From Sulfurovum sp. (lineage in GTDB: Bacteria; Campylobacterota; Campylobacteria; Campylobacterales; Sulfurovaceae), in NCBI GenBank assembly GCA_015490315.1, contig WFYB01000056.1, forward strand, positions 1-8,213: 8,213 nt of DNA, read 5' to 3'. How positions within the stretch are numbered: position 1 is the stretch's first letter; each line of letters opens with the position of its first letter. Positions 1 through 4,899 of the stretch are shown here, piece after piece. The translations under genes were made by a program, and so were the position numbers. The notes below the pieces were generated by a model. It was given only the letters and a program-made list of their open reading frames with translations. It was not told the DNA's origin and did not search any database.

Positions 1-380
1 ATATCGTTTGCCAGACGTTTGAGCAGCTCATCGGCTGTCTCTCCCGCATAGATACGGATATGCATGAGATTGTTGGTGTGTCGTTTGTACATCTGCTCAA
101 AAAAGAGGAAACGTCCCTGCGCATCAGGATCAAGTCTGTACCATCCCTCTTTGGGGGTTTTAATCAGCTTCATCACGGCTTTGTCTATCGGTGTGACATC
201 ATACCCCTCTTTTTTGAGCTGAGCGACGACATCCCCAAACTTCGAAGAGGCAAGATAGAAGGTTTTGGTACCATGATTGACTGGTATATAGTTGTAGATA
301 AGAAAAAGTGTCAGAAGTCCAAATACAACTTCCAAATAGAGTACAAAACGCTTATATTTCGCCGCAATTAACTGTTTCAT
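1..380 (-). CDS. mltG: Endolytic murein transglycosylase MltG (YceG-like), N-terminal part, cut by window edge
   Basis: MltG is an inner-membrane enzyme that cleaves nascent glycan strands in the periplasm and is thought to set their length. Reading leftward from the ATG at 380-378 gives 126 codons open to the window edge. The protein starts with a basic stretch (MKQLIAAKYKR), then one membrane segment at about residues 12-30 ending in YNYIPV, so it is anchored with its bulk outside. The visible periplasmic part has the family's LysM-like layout: a segment with KEGWYRL (compare the KAGTYRF region of E. coli YceG) and then MHIRIYAGETADELLKRLAND, matching the conserved 'EG....i...L' strand-helix. 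The catalytic glutamate lies beyond the window, so activity cannot be checked. The ATG has no Shine-Dalgarno sequence; a strong promoter sits directly upstream. The family call rests on pattern recognition of the N-terminal half only. Confidence 0.75.
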   Translation of the reverse strand, partial: MKQLIAAKYKRFVLYLEVVFGLLTLFLIYNYIPVNHGTKTFYLASSKFGDVVAQLKKEGYDVTPIDKAVMKLIKTPKEGWYRLDPDAQGRFLFFEQMYKRHTNNLMHIRIYAGETADELLKRLAND

Positions 381-388
381 TGGGGATG

Positions 389-419
389 ATTATAGCATAG
401 TAGCGTTAGCTGCTGTCAA
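389..419 (-). promoter_or_regulatory. Promoter of mltG, consensus -35 and extended -10, abutting the start codon
   Basis: On the minus strand there is TTGACA (419-414), a 19-bp spacer, and TATAAT (394-389) preceded by TGC, which makes an extended -10. Only 8 bases (CATCCCCA) separate the -10 box from the ATG at 380, so a start site at normal distance would fall on or next to the A of the ATG. That predicts a leaderless or nearly leaderless mRNA, consistent with the missing ribosome binding site. The boxes are seen directly; the transcript start is inferred. Confidence 0.65.
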
Positions 420-423
420 AATG

Positions 424-452
424 TGGCAAATTGTCATAGATTTGAGTATACT
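424..452 (+). promoter_or_regulatory. Probable trmH promoter, -10 box five bases from the start codon
   Basis: TATACT at 447-452 is a good -10 box, followed by only TCCGT before the ATG at 458. At 17-bp spacing the -35 position (424-429, TGGCAA) is poor, which is common in Campylobacterota sigma-70 promoters. No Shine-Dalgarno sequence precedes the ATG. The predicted start site falls at the ATG itself, so this is a second leaderless-looking promoter, back to back with that of mltG. Confidence 0.45.
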
Positions 453-457
453 TCCGT

Positions 458-1108
458 ATGTTAAACGAGAAGAGAAAAGCACGTATCGATGAGATACTCA
501 GACGCAAGCAGCCCGATCTGCAGATATTGTTGGATGATGTATACTCTTCGCAGAACAACTCTGCCATCCTCAGAAGTGCCGATGCGGTAGGGGTGTTGAG
601 TCTCTACTATAGCTGCAGAGATGATCTGGATGTCAAGATACACAAGACCATCACGCAGGGAGCCCATCGCTGGGTAGGTAGAGAGAGGGTCGATTATGAC
701 CAGAGGGTGGATCTGATAAAGTCCAAACGTGCAGAAGGGATGCAGGTGATCGTCACAGCGCTGGACGATCATGCTGTCAGTTTTAGAGAAGTGGATTTCA
801 CAAAGCCTACGCTGCTGCTGGTCGGCAATGAAAAAGAGGGGGTAAGCCAAGAGGTAATCGCGCTGGCAGATCAGACGATCATCATCCCGATGATGGGGAT
901 GGTACAAAGCCTCAATGTCTCTGTCGCCACAGCCATCACACTCTACGAAGCCCAAAGACAGCGAGAAGAGGCAGATATGTATACACAGAGCCGTCTGAGC
1001 GAAGATGAGATCGCCGAGATTAAAGATGCATGGCTCTACCGCGACAGCGTAGCCAGAAGAAGCAAAGGGGACATCCCCACAAAAGCAAAGTTGTGGGAAG
1101 ATTGGTGA
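458..1108 (+). CDS. trmH: tRNA (guanosine-18-2'-O)-methyltransferase TrmH
   Basis: A SPOUT-class enzyme that transfers a methyl group from S-adenosylmethionine to the 2'-O of G18 in the tRNA D-loop. The 216-residue protein aligns along its length with E. coli TrmH. The TrmH-specific N-terminal extension (ARIDEILRRKQPDL, residues 8-21) is followed by motif 1 (N33, A36, R39 in NNSAILRSADAVG; the Arg is the catalytic one), motif 2 (GNEKEG, 123-128) and motif 3 (P144 and SLNVSVA, 151-157), which form the knotted SAM pocket. The C-terminal tail lines up with the family's extra helices. The start follows from homology, since the N-terminal extension begins right there, although no Shine-Dalgarno sequence is present. 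The last codons (GAAGATTGG) lie in a 9-bp sequence repeated at 1405-1413. Joining across it would give a protein one residue longer (…EDWL, stop at 1414-1416), so the present TGA may have come with an insertion. Confidence 0.93.
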   Translation: MLNEKRKARIDEILRRKQPDLQILLDDVYSSQNNSAILRSADAVGVLSLYYSCRDDLDVKIHKTITQGAHRWVGRERVDYDQRVDLIKSKRAEGMQVIVTALDDHAVSFREVDFTKPTLLLVGNEKEGVSQEVIALADQTIIIPMMGMVQSLNVSVATAITLYEAQRQREEADMYTQSRLSEDEIAEIKDAWLYRDSVARRSKGDIPTKAKLWEDW

Positions 1109-1115
1109 GCATCTG

Positions 1116-1211
1116 AGGAGCGAAGCGACGACAATCTCGCAGCGAAGCGAAGACAAACCGAAGGCGATGTGCGACGAAGGAGCACCGCCGCAGGCTGGGG
1201 AACCGAAGCTG
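1116..1211. repeat. Direct repeat, copy 1 (96 bp, GA-rich intergenic family)
   Basis: This matches 1292-1387 with 6 mismatches in 96 bases and no net length change, offset 176 bp. The unit is purine-rich on the plus strand and built from short CGAAG/GCGAAG/GCGACGAC words, with a strictly conserved stretch at about 1166-1198 (tgtgcgacgaaggagcaccg and following). Its complement encodes strings such as GGAPSSHI and SLRCEIVVAS in several frames, which create long but meaningless reading frames. I see no ribosome binding site or codon bias supporting a gene. A shared GTGAGCATC at 1105-1113 and 1226-1234 suggests the larger unit begins there. Confidence 0.9.
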
Positions 1212-1291
1212 TTATGCGAACGAAAGTGAGCATCAGCGAAGGTTGGGAGACTTTGTGAGTGAACTGCTTCACGTTTTCTCGGTGCGATCCA

Positions 1292-1387
1292 AGGAGCAAA
1301 GCGACGACAATCTCGCAGTGAAGCGAGGACAAACCGAAGGTGATGTGCGACGAAGGAGCACCGCCGCAGGCTGGGAACCCGAAGCTG
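1292..1387. repeat. Direct repeat, copy 2 (96 bp)
   Basis: Second copy of the unit at 1116-1211. Four differences are single transitions (for example GCGAAG to GCAAAG at the 5' end) and two come from a shifted GGGGAACC/GGGAACCC run near the 3' end. The 80 bp between the copies (1212-1291) include a degenerate related segment (GTGAGCATCAGCGAAGG) and a small hairpin, GTGAA-CTGC-TTCAC (1259-1272), followed by GTTTT. That hairpin could act as a weak terminator for trmH. No gene is supported anywhere in 1109-1427. Confidence 0.9.
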
Positions 1388-1417
1388 CACAATCACACAC
1401 CTTCAAGATTGGTTATA

Positions 1418-1434
1418 GAAATAGCACCTATTTC
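1418..1434. terminator. Short hairpin at the 3' end of sorB, between the convergent units
   Basis: A perfect 7-bp stem with a 3-base loop, GAAATAG-CAC-CTATTTC. It contains the TAG stop of sorB (1430-1428, minus). No T-run follows on either strand, so it is a poor intrinsic terminator; it may protect the 3' end of the sorAB message or be a remnant. The inverted repeat is seen directly; the role is a guess. Confidence 0.3.
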
Positions 1435-1733
1435 CCGTTCCCGTAGTGTTCAGTCAGATAGTCCTCGATGATCTTGGCATCTTTATCGCTGATAGGGGCT
1501 TTAAAATGGACGATCATCTTCTCGATCTTGCCTCTCCAGAACTTTCTGGATTGGCGTCCCTGATTGATAATATAGCCAAAAGAGTGGCACATCAGGCAGT
1601 TTGCCTGCACGGCATCAAAACCTTTACCCATTTTGATAGGAAATGCGATATAGGGTACCTCTATCTTGCCTTTCACCTGAGCCATCAGTGGCGTGAGTGC
1701 GATCAATGCTATTATGAACAGTTTTTTCATCAT
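1428..1733 (-). CDS. sorB: Monoheme cytochrome c, SorB-type subunit of sulfite dehydrogenase
   Basis: This periplasmic electron carrier would take electrons from the molybdenum subunit encoded directly upstream and pass them to soluble cytochrome c and a terminal oxidase. The 101-residue precursor has a Sec signal peptide (MMKKLFIIALIALTPLMA, cut near residues 18-19) and one heme motif, CLMCH (C46, C49, H50). The region after it, FWRGKIEKMIVHFKAPIS, fits the SorB pattern 'W...V.KM......P' and supplies the likely Met73 axial ligand. The size agrees with small SorB cytochromes. The first ATG (1733) lies 7 bp after the sorA stop, and the Shine-Dalgarno AAGGA overlaps that stop (TAAGGA), so translation is probably coupled. 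The second ATG (1730) has better spacing (7 rather than 4 bases) and may be the true start. No second heme or membrane anchor is seen. Confidence 0.85.
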   Translation of the reverse strand: MMKKLFIIALIALTPLMAQVKGKIEVPYIAFPIKMGKGFDAVQANCLMCHSFGYIINQGRQSRKFWRGKIEKMIVHFKAPISDKDAKIIEDYLTEHYGNGK

Positions 1734-1740
1734 CTAATCC

Positions 1741-2946
1741 TTATACTACTTCTACTTTAACTTCATCGATACCGTTGAATTTGTATCCGCCGTGGTTCCA
1801 TTTGACATCTTTTGCAAAAGGCTGCTCTTCGCCCAGTTTGTTGATCGCCTTTGCCATGATGCTCATCTTGCCAAGTTTCATCGGCTTGAAGCTGTATCGG
1901 AAAGTACGGTAGGCGTAGCGTCCCTGTGAGCCGTCATCGAGTTCTGCCTTATCCCAGGTTTTTCCGCCGTCAAGAGAGATCTGTACCTCTCTGATGCCTG
2001 CACCGCCGTCCCATGCCACGCCGCGCACGACAGTATGTGACTTATGGGTGAGTTTGCCGCCGTTTACCGGATAGCCGATGAGTGATTTGACATTCATGCG
2101 GTAGATAGGCTTCGTTTTAGGGAAAGGTTTTTCAGGTGTTTCACACTCACAATCGTTGTCCGGTACACGGTATGCGTGATCCATGAAGAAGAGGTGCTTG
2201 TATTTGTCTGTAACAGTGATGTTGGAGAGCATCTTGATCCAGCTGTCAGAGTAGACACCCGGGATGACCAGTCTGACAGGGAAACCGTTGAGATAAGGGA
2301 GATCCTCACCGTTCATCTGGTAGGCGATGATCACATGGTCATCGAGCTCATCGAGGTGCAGCTCTCTGACAAAGTTGGGTGTCTCGTAGTAGGCGGCTTT
2401 TTCACTGCCTGAGACTGCCAGCCACTCGGCACCTTTTTTGAGTCCTGCACGGTCGAGAATATCACGGAGTCTGACACCTTTCCAGTGTGCACATCCCATC
2501 GCACCGTTACCCCACTGGATACCGCCGGCAGTAGGATTGAAAGCCGAACGGCTGTTCCCTCCGCACTGCAGTACTGCGGTGACCTCTACCTGTTCGTAGT
2601 CATTTTTGAGCTGATCGAGGGTGATCTTGAGCACATTTTTGACCATACCGTTGACATTGATAGTAAAGCTCTTTTCATCGATATACTGAGGGATATCCGG
2701 CATATGCCATCTGACAAAGAACTGATCGTTCGGTGTCAAAGCAGAGGTGAAGACCTCACGCGGTGTCTCAAGCAGAGGTGGTCTGTCGGAGTAGGTGATC
2801 AGGGGGCGCTTTTCGGGGAAAGCGACATCGGATATTTTGCGGTTGTCGATGGGCTGTTTGGTCTCGCCCGCACTTAGATCACTGGTACCCAGTGCCGCAG
2901 CACCGGCTGTGAGTGCAGCAGTTTTGAAAAAGTCTCTTCTTTTCAT
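1741..2946 (-). CDS. sorA: Molybdenum-dependent sulfite dehydrogenase catalytic subunit, SorA-type
   Basis: Oxidises sulfite to sulfate in the periplasm (sulfite:cytochrome c oxidoreductase, sulfite oxidase family). The 401-residue protein opens with a twin-arginine signal (RRDFFK at 3-8, then an alanine-rich segment to about 27), so it is folded around its cofactor before export. The molybdopterin domain covers about 60-250. C128 in VLQCGGNSRSAF is the Mo ligand, and R133 sits five residues on. R79 and H81 (VRWHMP) lie 49 and 47 residues before the cysteine, the same offsets as Arg55 and His57 relative to Cys104 in Starkeya SorA. Y259 (DHAYR) is the likely active-site tyrosine. Residues about 285-390 form the Ig-like dimerisation domain (VRGVAWDGGAGIREVQISLD). 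The start is set by GAAAGG six bases upstream and by the Tat motif. Pairing with sorB supports SorAB rather than SoxCD or YedY. C. jejuni has an equivalent pair (Cj0005c/Cj0004c). Confidence 0.9.
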   Translation of the reverse strand: MKRRDFFKTAALTAGAAALGTSDLSAGETKQPIDNRKISDVAFPEKRPLITYSDRPPLLETPREVFTSALTPNDQFFVRWHMPDIPQYIDEKSFTINVNGMVKNVLKITLDQLKNDYEQVEVTAVLQCGGNSRSAFNPTAGGIQWGNGAMGCAHWKGVRLRDILDRAGLKKGAEWLAVSGSEKAAYYETPNFVRELHLDELDDHVIIAYQMNGEDLPYLNGFPVRLVIPGVYSDSWIKMLSNITVTDKYKHLFFMDHAYRVPDNDCECETPEKPFPKTKPIYRMNVKSLIGYPVNGGKLTHKSHTVVRGVAWDGGAGIREVQISLDGGKTWDKAELDDGSQGRYAYRTFRYSFKPMKLGKMSIMAKAINKLGEEQPFAKDVKWNHGGYKFNGIDEVKVEVV

Positions 2947-2995
2947 AAGTTGCCTTTCATATAAGATAAAAATATTTTATAATTAACGCAGTGTA

Positions 2996-3001
2996 ATTAT
3001 A
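2996..3001 (-). promoter_or_regulatory. Candidate -10 box for the sorAB operon
   Basis: TATAAT on the minus strand, about 50 bp upstream of the sorA start, would give a leader of about 43 bases. No convincing -35 is seen at 17-bp spacing (AAAACA). The nearby TATAAA around 2977-2982 (minus) is an alternative. A TATAAT also occurs on the plus strand at 2978-2983, so the two candidate promoters face each other. Assignment is tentative in this AT-rich stretch. Confidence 0.3.
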
Positions 3002-3013
3002 TGTAGGGGGATT

Positions 3014-3127
3014 ATGCTTGTTTTGGACTTACGAAAGACTGAAAATGCAAGAAAAAAGGGTGCTATTTGCACTTTGTGCAGCAAAACAATTCAATCAAAC
3101 ATTTTGATTGAATTGTTTGTTCACTAA
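3014..3127 (+). CDS. Possible small protein of 37 residues with a CxxC motif
   Basis: An ATG at 3014 preceded by AGGGGG (four bases away) opens a 37-codon frame ending in TAA at 3125-3127. The product starts MLVLDLRKTENARKKG and contains ICTLCSK, a single CxxC (C19, C22). A plus-strand TATAAT lies at 2978-2983. Against it, the 16-bp perfect inverted repeat (3084-3118) lies inside the frame, so the region may simply be untranslated. One CxxC alone could bind metal only as a dimer. I do not recognise a family. If it is not a gene, 2947-3144 is an intergenic region carrying hairpins. Confidence 0.2.
   Translation: MLVLDLRKTENARKKGAICTLCSKTIQSNILIELFVH
3068..3080. repeat. Small inverted repeat TGCAC-TTT-GTGCA
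   Basis: A perfect 5-bp stem next to the larger hairpin at 3084-3118. Read on the minus strand, an alternative overlapping fold GTGC-AAATA-GCAC is followed by CC and six T's (3057-3052). With the larger hairpin it could form a composite terminator for the gene at 3834-3145. Short stems like these are common by chance. Confidence 0.3.
3084..3118 (-). terminator. Perfect 16-bp hairpin downstream of the acidic hypothetical gene
   Basis: Arms AAACAATTCAATCAAA (3084-3099) and its exact complement (3103-3118) enclose the loop CAT. It begins 26 bases after the stop codon of the minus-strand gene, and four T's end the stem on that strand, the position and shape of a rho-independent terminator. The stem is unusually AT-rich and the U-run short, so it could instead be an operator or a protein-binding dyad. 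It also lies in the path of plus-strand transcription and would work in either direction. Confidence 0.45.
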
Positions 3128-3144
3128 AATTGTACTTATGACAG

Positions 3145-3834
3145 CTACTCATCTGTACTTCTGGTTTTGTCAAGGAAGTAAAAGCCCGGTACCTCCAGCC
3201 GTTCGAGGCTTTTGTCCCAGGTTTCAGGATCTTCGACGACTTTATAGAGCTCACCGTAAACCAGCTGTGGATCGATATCGAAGTTCTCTACCTGTGCTTT
3301 GCTCTCTCCGCTTGAGAGGCTCTCGGGGATAAAGGTGTCACAGAGGACATCATAGTAGCTCTCAGCAAGCAGGTCATACTGATCGAGATCGTGTGAACAG
3401 TCAAAATAGGAGAGTCTCATAGGTGCATCTGTACTTTCTCTCTCGAGAGAGAACTCCCAGTTCGATTTGCCCTGCTCTTTGCGCAGATAAATGAGATCAC
3501 CCGCTTCGGCAAACTCCAGCAGCTCTTTGACCGGTTGGAAATTCTCATTTTTCAGGACAAACGCATCGAGTGAGCTCTCTGTCTCCTCTCCATCATTCTC
3601 CTTGATACCCAGATAGCTGATATCTTCAGGTGCCATCACTTTGAACTTCTTGATGTCGGTAGCGAGGTCAAGCTCTCCGCTCTCACTGAAGGCATCGATC
3701 TGCTCGAAGATCTCATTGATATCCGCCTCCTCATTGATATCATTGATATTGAAATCGAACTCATCCAGCTCACCGATATTGCTCAGTGTGATCACTGAGA
3801 GATCACCTTCGAGATATACTTTTGTTTCTGTCAT
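3145..3834 (-). CDS. Hypothetical acidic cytoplasmic protein, 229 residues, unknown function
   Basis: I do not recognise a family. It is clearly a gene: AAAGGAG sits 6 bases before the ATG, and the sequence is protein-like throughout. About a quarter of residues are Asp or Glu (58 of 229). There is no signal peptide, membrane segment or transmembrane-like run, so a soluble cytoplasmic protein is likely. Residues 20-60 are especially acidic and carry a short internal echo (NINDINEEADINEIFEQID) from a locally repeated ATTGATATC at DNA level. Later parts alternate predicted strands and helices (PVKELLEFAEAGDLIYLR, YDLLAESYYDVLCDTFIP). The two cysteines are isolated. It is transcribed away from the rhodanese gene and separated from sorA by a hairpin-bearing gap, so it is probably a single-gene unit. 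A -10 box TATACT lies at 3875-3870 (minus). Confidence 0.8.
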   Translation of the reverse strand: MTETKVYLEGDLSVITLSNIGELDEFDFNINDINEEADINEIFEQIDAFSESGELDLATDIKKFKVMAPEDISYLGIKENDGEETESSLDAFVLKNENFQPVKELLEFAEAGDLIYLRKEQGKSNWEFSLERESTDAPMRLSYFDCSHDLDQYDLLAESYYDVLCDTFIPESLSSGESKAQVENFDIDPQLVYGELYKVVEDPETWDKSLERLEVPGFYFLDKTRSTDE

Positions 3835-3869
3835 CAGAGACTCCTTTTGGCGTTTGGTTATCTGTACAT

Positions 3870-3875
3870 AGTATA
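3870..3875 (-). promoter_or_regulatory. Candidate -10 box for the acidic hypothetical gene
   Basis: TATACT on the minus strand, about 36 bases before the start codon, gives a leader of about 29 bases that holds the AAAGGAG site. No good -35 is visible; the upstream A-run (3877-3885 region, read on the minus strand) fits the AT-rich upstream pattern of Campylobacterota promoters. Confidence 0.35.
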
Positions 3876-3945
3876 CACTTTTTTTGAGGAGGAGAGTGGA
3901 ACTTGAGTAGCATGGTATAGAGTGTCATGGTTAACCTTTCTTTTG

Positions 3946-3951
3946 TATACT
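3946..3951 (+). promoter_or_regulatory. Candidate -10 box for the rhodanese gene
   Basis: TATACT preceded by TTTTG, 35 bases before the ATG at 3987, implies a leader of about 29 bases. No recognisable -35 lies at the proper distance. An 8-bp palindrome, GGTTAACC (3929-3936), lies just upstream of the -10 and could be a binding site, but it is short enough to be chance. The 152-bp gap with the divergent gene holds nothing else I can identify. Confidence 0.35.
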
Positions 3952-3986
3952 TCACAAAAATTTGAAAGATATGAGGTAAAGCAGGT

Positions 3987-4388
3987 ATGAAAAAGATAGC
4001 ATTGGTACTGGTCATGTTGACTCTCTCGCTCTTTGCAGAGCTCAAAACGATAGATAGTGATACATTGGAGAAGATGCAAGCACAAGGGGTGCCGGTGATC
4101 GATATCCGTACACCGATGGAGTGGCAGCAGACGGGCATCATCAAGGGCGCGCACAAGATGATGTTTTTTACCCCGAACGGACAGCCCGATCTGGCGCAGT
4201 GGTTTTATGATCTCGGCAGGATTGTCAAAAACAAAAAAGAGCCCTTTATCATTTACTGCGCACATGCCAACCGCACACAATCACTCGGAGAGGGGCTTGT
4301 ACAGATGGGCTTTGAGAATGTCTATCAGCTCAAAGGCGGTATAGAAAACGGCTGGATCAAAGCGGGCAAACCGACAGTAAAGCCCTAA
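3987..4388 (+). CDS. Periplasmic single-domain rhodanese (sulfurtransferase)
   Basis: Rhodaneses carry sulfane sulfur as a cysteine persulfide and pass it to thiophilic acceptors. The 133-residue precursor has a Sec signal peptide (MKKIALVLVMLTLSLFA, cleavage near residue 17), placing the enzyme in the periplasm. The domain has the N-terminal signature VIDIRTPMEW (D39, R41), a GAHK segment at 54-57, and the active-site loop C91-AHAN-R96-T with the catalytic Cys91 after strand FIIY. The C-terminal motif VYQLKGGIENGW (112-123) is typical. All key residues are present, so it should be active. The ATG at 3987 is preceded by GAGG ten bases away and an AGG very close, so the ribosome site is mediocre. 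It stands alone, divergent from the acidic hypothetical gene and ending 7 bp from the HIT gene. A link to SorAB sulfur oxidation is plausible because of the shared compartment, but no operon ties them. Confidence 0.88.
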   Translation: MKKIALVLVMLTLSLFAELKTIDSDTLEKMQAQGVPVIDIRTPMEWQQTGIIKGAHKMMFFTPNGQPDLAQWFYDLGRIVKNKKEPFIIYCAHANRTQSLGEGLVQMGFENVYQLKGGIENGWIKAGKPTVKP

Positions 4389-4395
4389 CTCCTTT

Positions 4396-4899
4396 TTAGT
4401 ATCCCGACATCTCCCCCTCGATGAAGAGCAGCGCCTCTTTGAGTGCCTCCATCGGAGGCAGGTTTCTTTCCTCTTCGATCTCTTTGGCTTTGATATAGAG
4501 TAGCCTGCTGTAACGCTCGAGCATATTCTCATTTTTAGATAATCTCTCTTGCAGCAGTGTCACAAAACCCTCCATACTTGGCAGTGTTAGGTTAGATTCT
4601 CGTTGCTTTGTACCCCACATCGGTTCAGGGAAATAGCTGTCATTTTTGAAGCGCGCCATGATATGCCAGTGCAGGTGCGGCACGTAGTTGCCAAATGAAG
4701 CGATATTGATCTTGTCGGGCGTATAGTAGGCTATCATTGTCTTTTCTATCAGATCGAGTAGGGTATAGATCTCTCTTTTGACGCTCTGTGGTGCTTCGCT
4801 CATCTCTTTGTAGGGCTCTTTGGTAAAGATCTTGAGCCACGGGATCTCGTTGGGTTCGATCTCGATAGTGAGTGTGTCGGTTTCGTGTATTGGGGGCAT
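4396..4899 (-). CDS. HIT-family nucleotide hydrolase/transferase
   Basis: Histidine-triad proteins cleave or transfer nucleotidyl groups, for example hydrolysis of Ap4A or nucleoside phosphoramidates. The 167-residue protein carries the triad in PHLHWHIMARF (H75, H77, H79; pattern H-x-H-x-H-hydrophobic) preceded by the conserved INIASFGNYVP. The triad is followed by a family-specific segment (YFPEPMWG), and a charged helical C-terminus (about 110-167) extends beyond the usual 110-140-residue HIT fold. There is no signal or membrane segment. Its ATG shares one base with the stop codon of the upstream Sua5/YrdC gene (TAATG), and AAAGGA lies inside that gene, so the two are co-transcribed and translationally coupled. 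The exact substrate cannot be read from sequence. Confidence 0.87.
   Translation of the reverse strand: MPPIHETDTLTIEIEPNEIPWLKIFTKEPYKEMSEAPQSVKREIYTLLDLIEKTMIAYYTPDKINIASFGNYVPHLHWHIMARFKNDSYFPEPMWGTKQRESNLTLPSMEGFVTLLQERLSKNENMLERYSRLLYIKAKEIEEERNLPPMEALKEALLFIEGEMSGY

Larger units (their letters stand above)
1098..1413. mobile_element. Possible insertion after trmH bounded by a 9-bp direct repeat
   Basis: The sequence AAGATTGGT occurs at 1098-1106, covering the last sense codons of trmH, and again at 1405-1413, just before the 3' end of the convergent sorB. Everything between is the repeat-rich, gene-free block. Removing one copy plus the block joins GAAGATTGG to TTATAG, leaving trmH ending EDWL with the stop at 1414-1416, only 11 bp from the sorB stop. 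That matches the 2-bp and 7-bp gaps at the window's other convergent junctions. A 9-bp duplication is a common target-site size. Against this, no transposase and no clear terminal inverted repeats are visible, and the match could be chance. The insertion is an inference. Confidence 0.35.

Noticed and set aside
60..371. Plus-strand open frame of 103 codons
   Set aside because: Shadow of the mltG coding region on the opposite strand, which has a membrane anchor, a recognisable domain and a strong promoter.
1116..1387. CRISPR array or tRNA/rRNA fragment
   Set aside because: There are only two 96-bp units with a 176-bp period, no short regular repeats with unique spacers, and no cloverleaf or ribosomal sequence.
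1243..1446. Plus-strand frame of 67 codons in the repeat block
   Set aside because: It runs through the second repeat copy, lacks a ribosome site, and its peptide (SDDNLAVKRGQTEGDVRRR) is just the translated repeat.
3858..4280. Minus-strand frames opposite the rhodanese gene
   Set aside because: They are shadows; the plus strand encodes a complete rhodanese with signal peptide and active-site loop.
4363..4397. GGGC…GCCC hairpin with a T-run as terminator of the rhodanese gene
   Set aside because: A 4-bp stem with a 14-base loop is too weak, and the T-run is separated from it by several bases and overlaps the opposing gene's stop.
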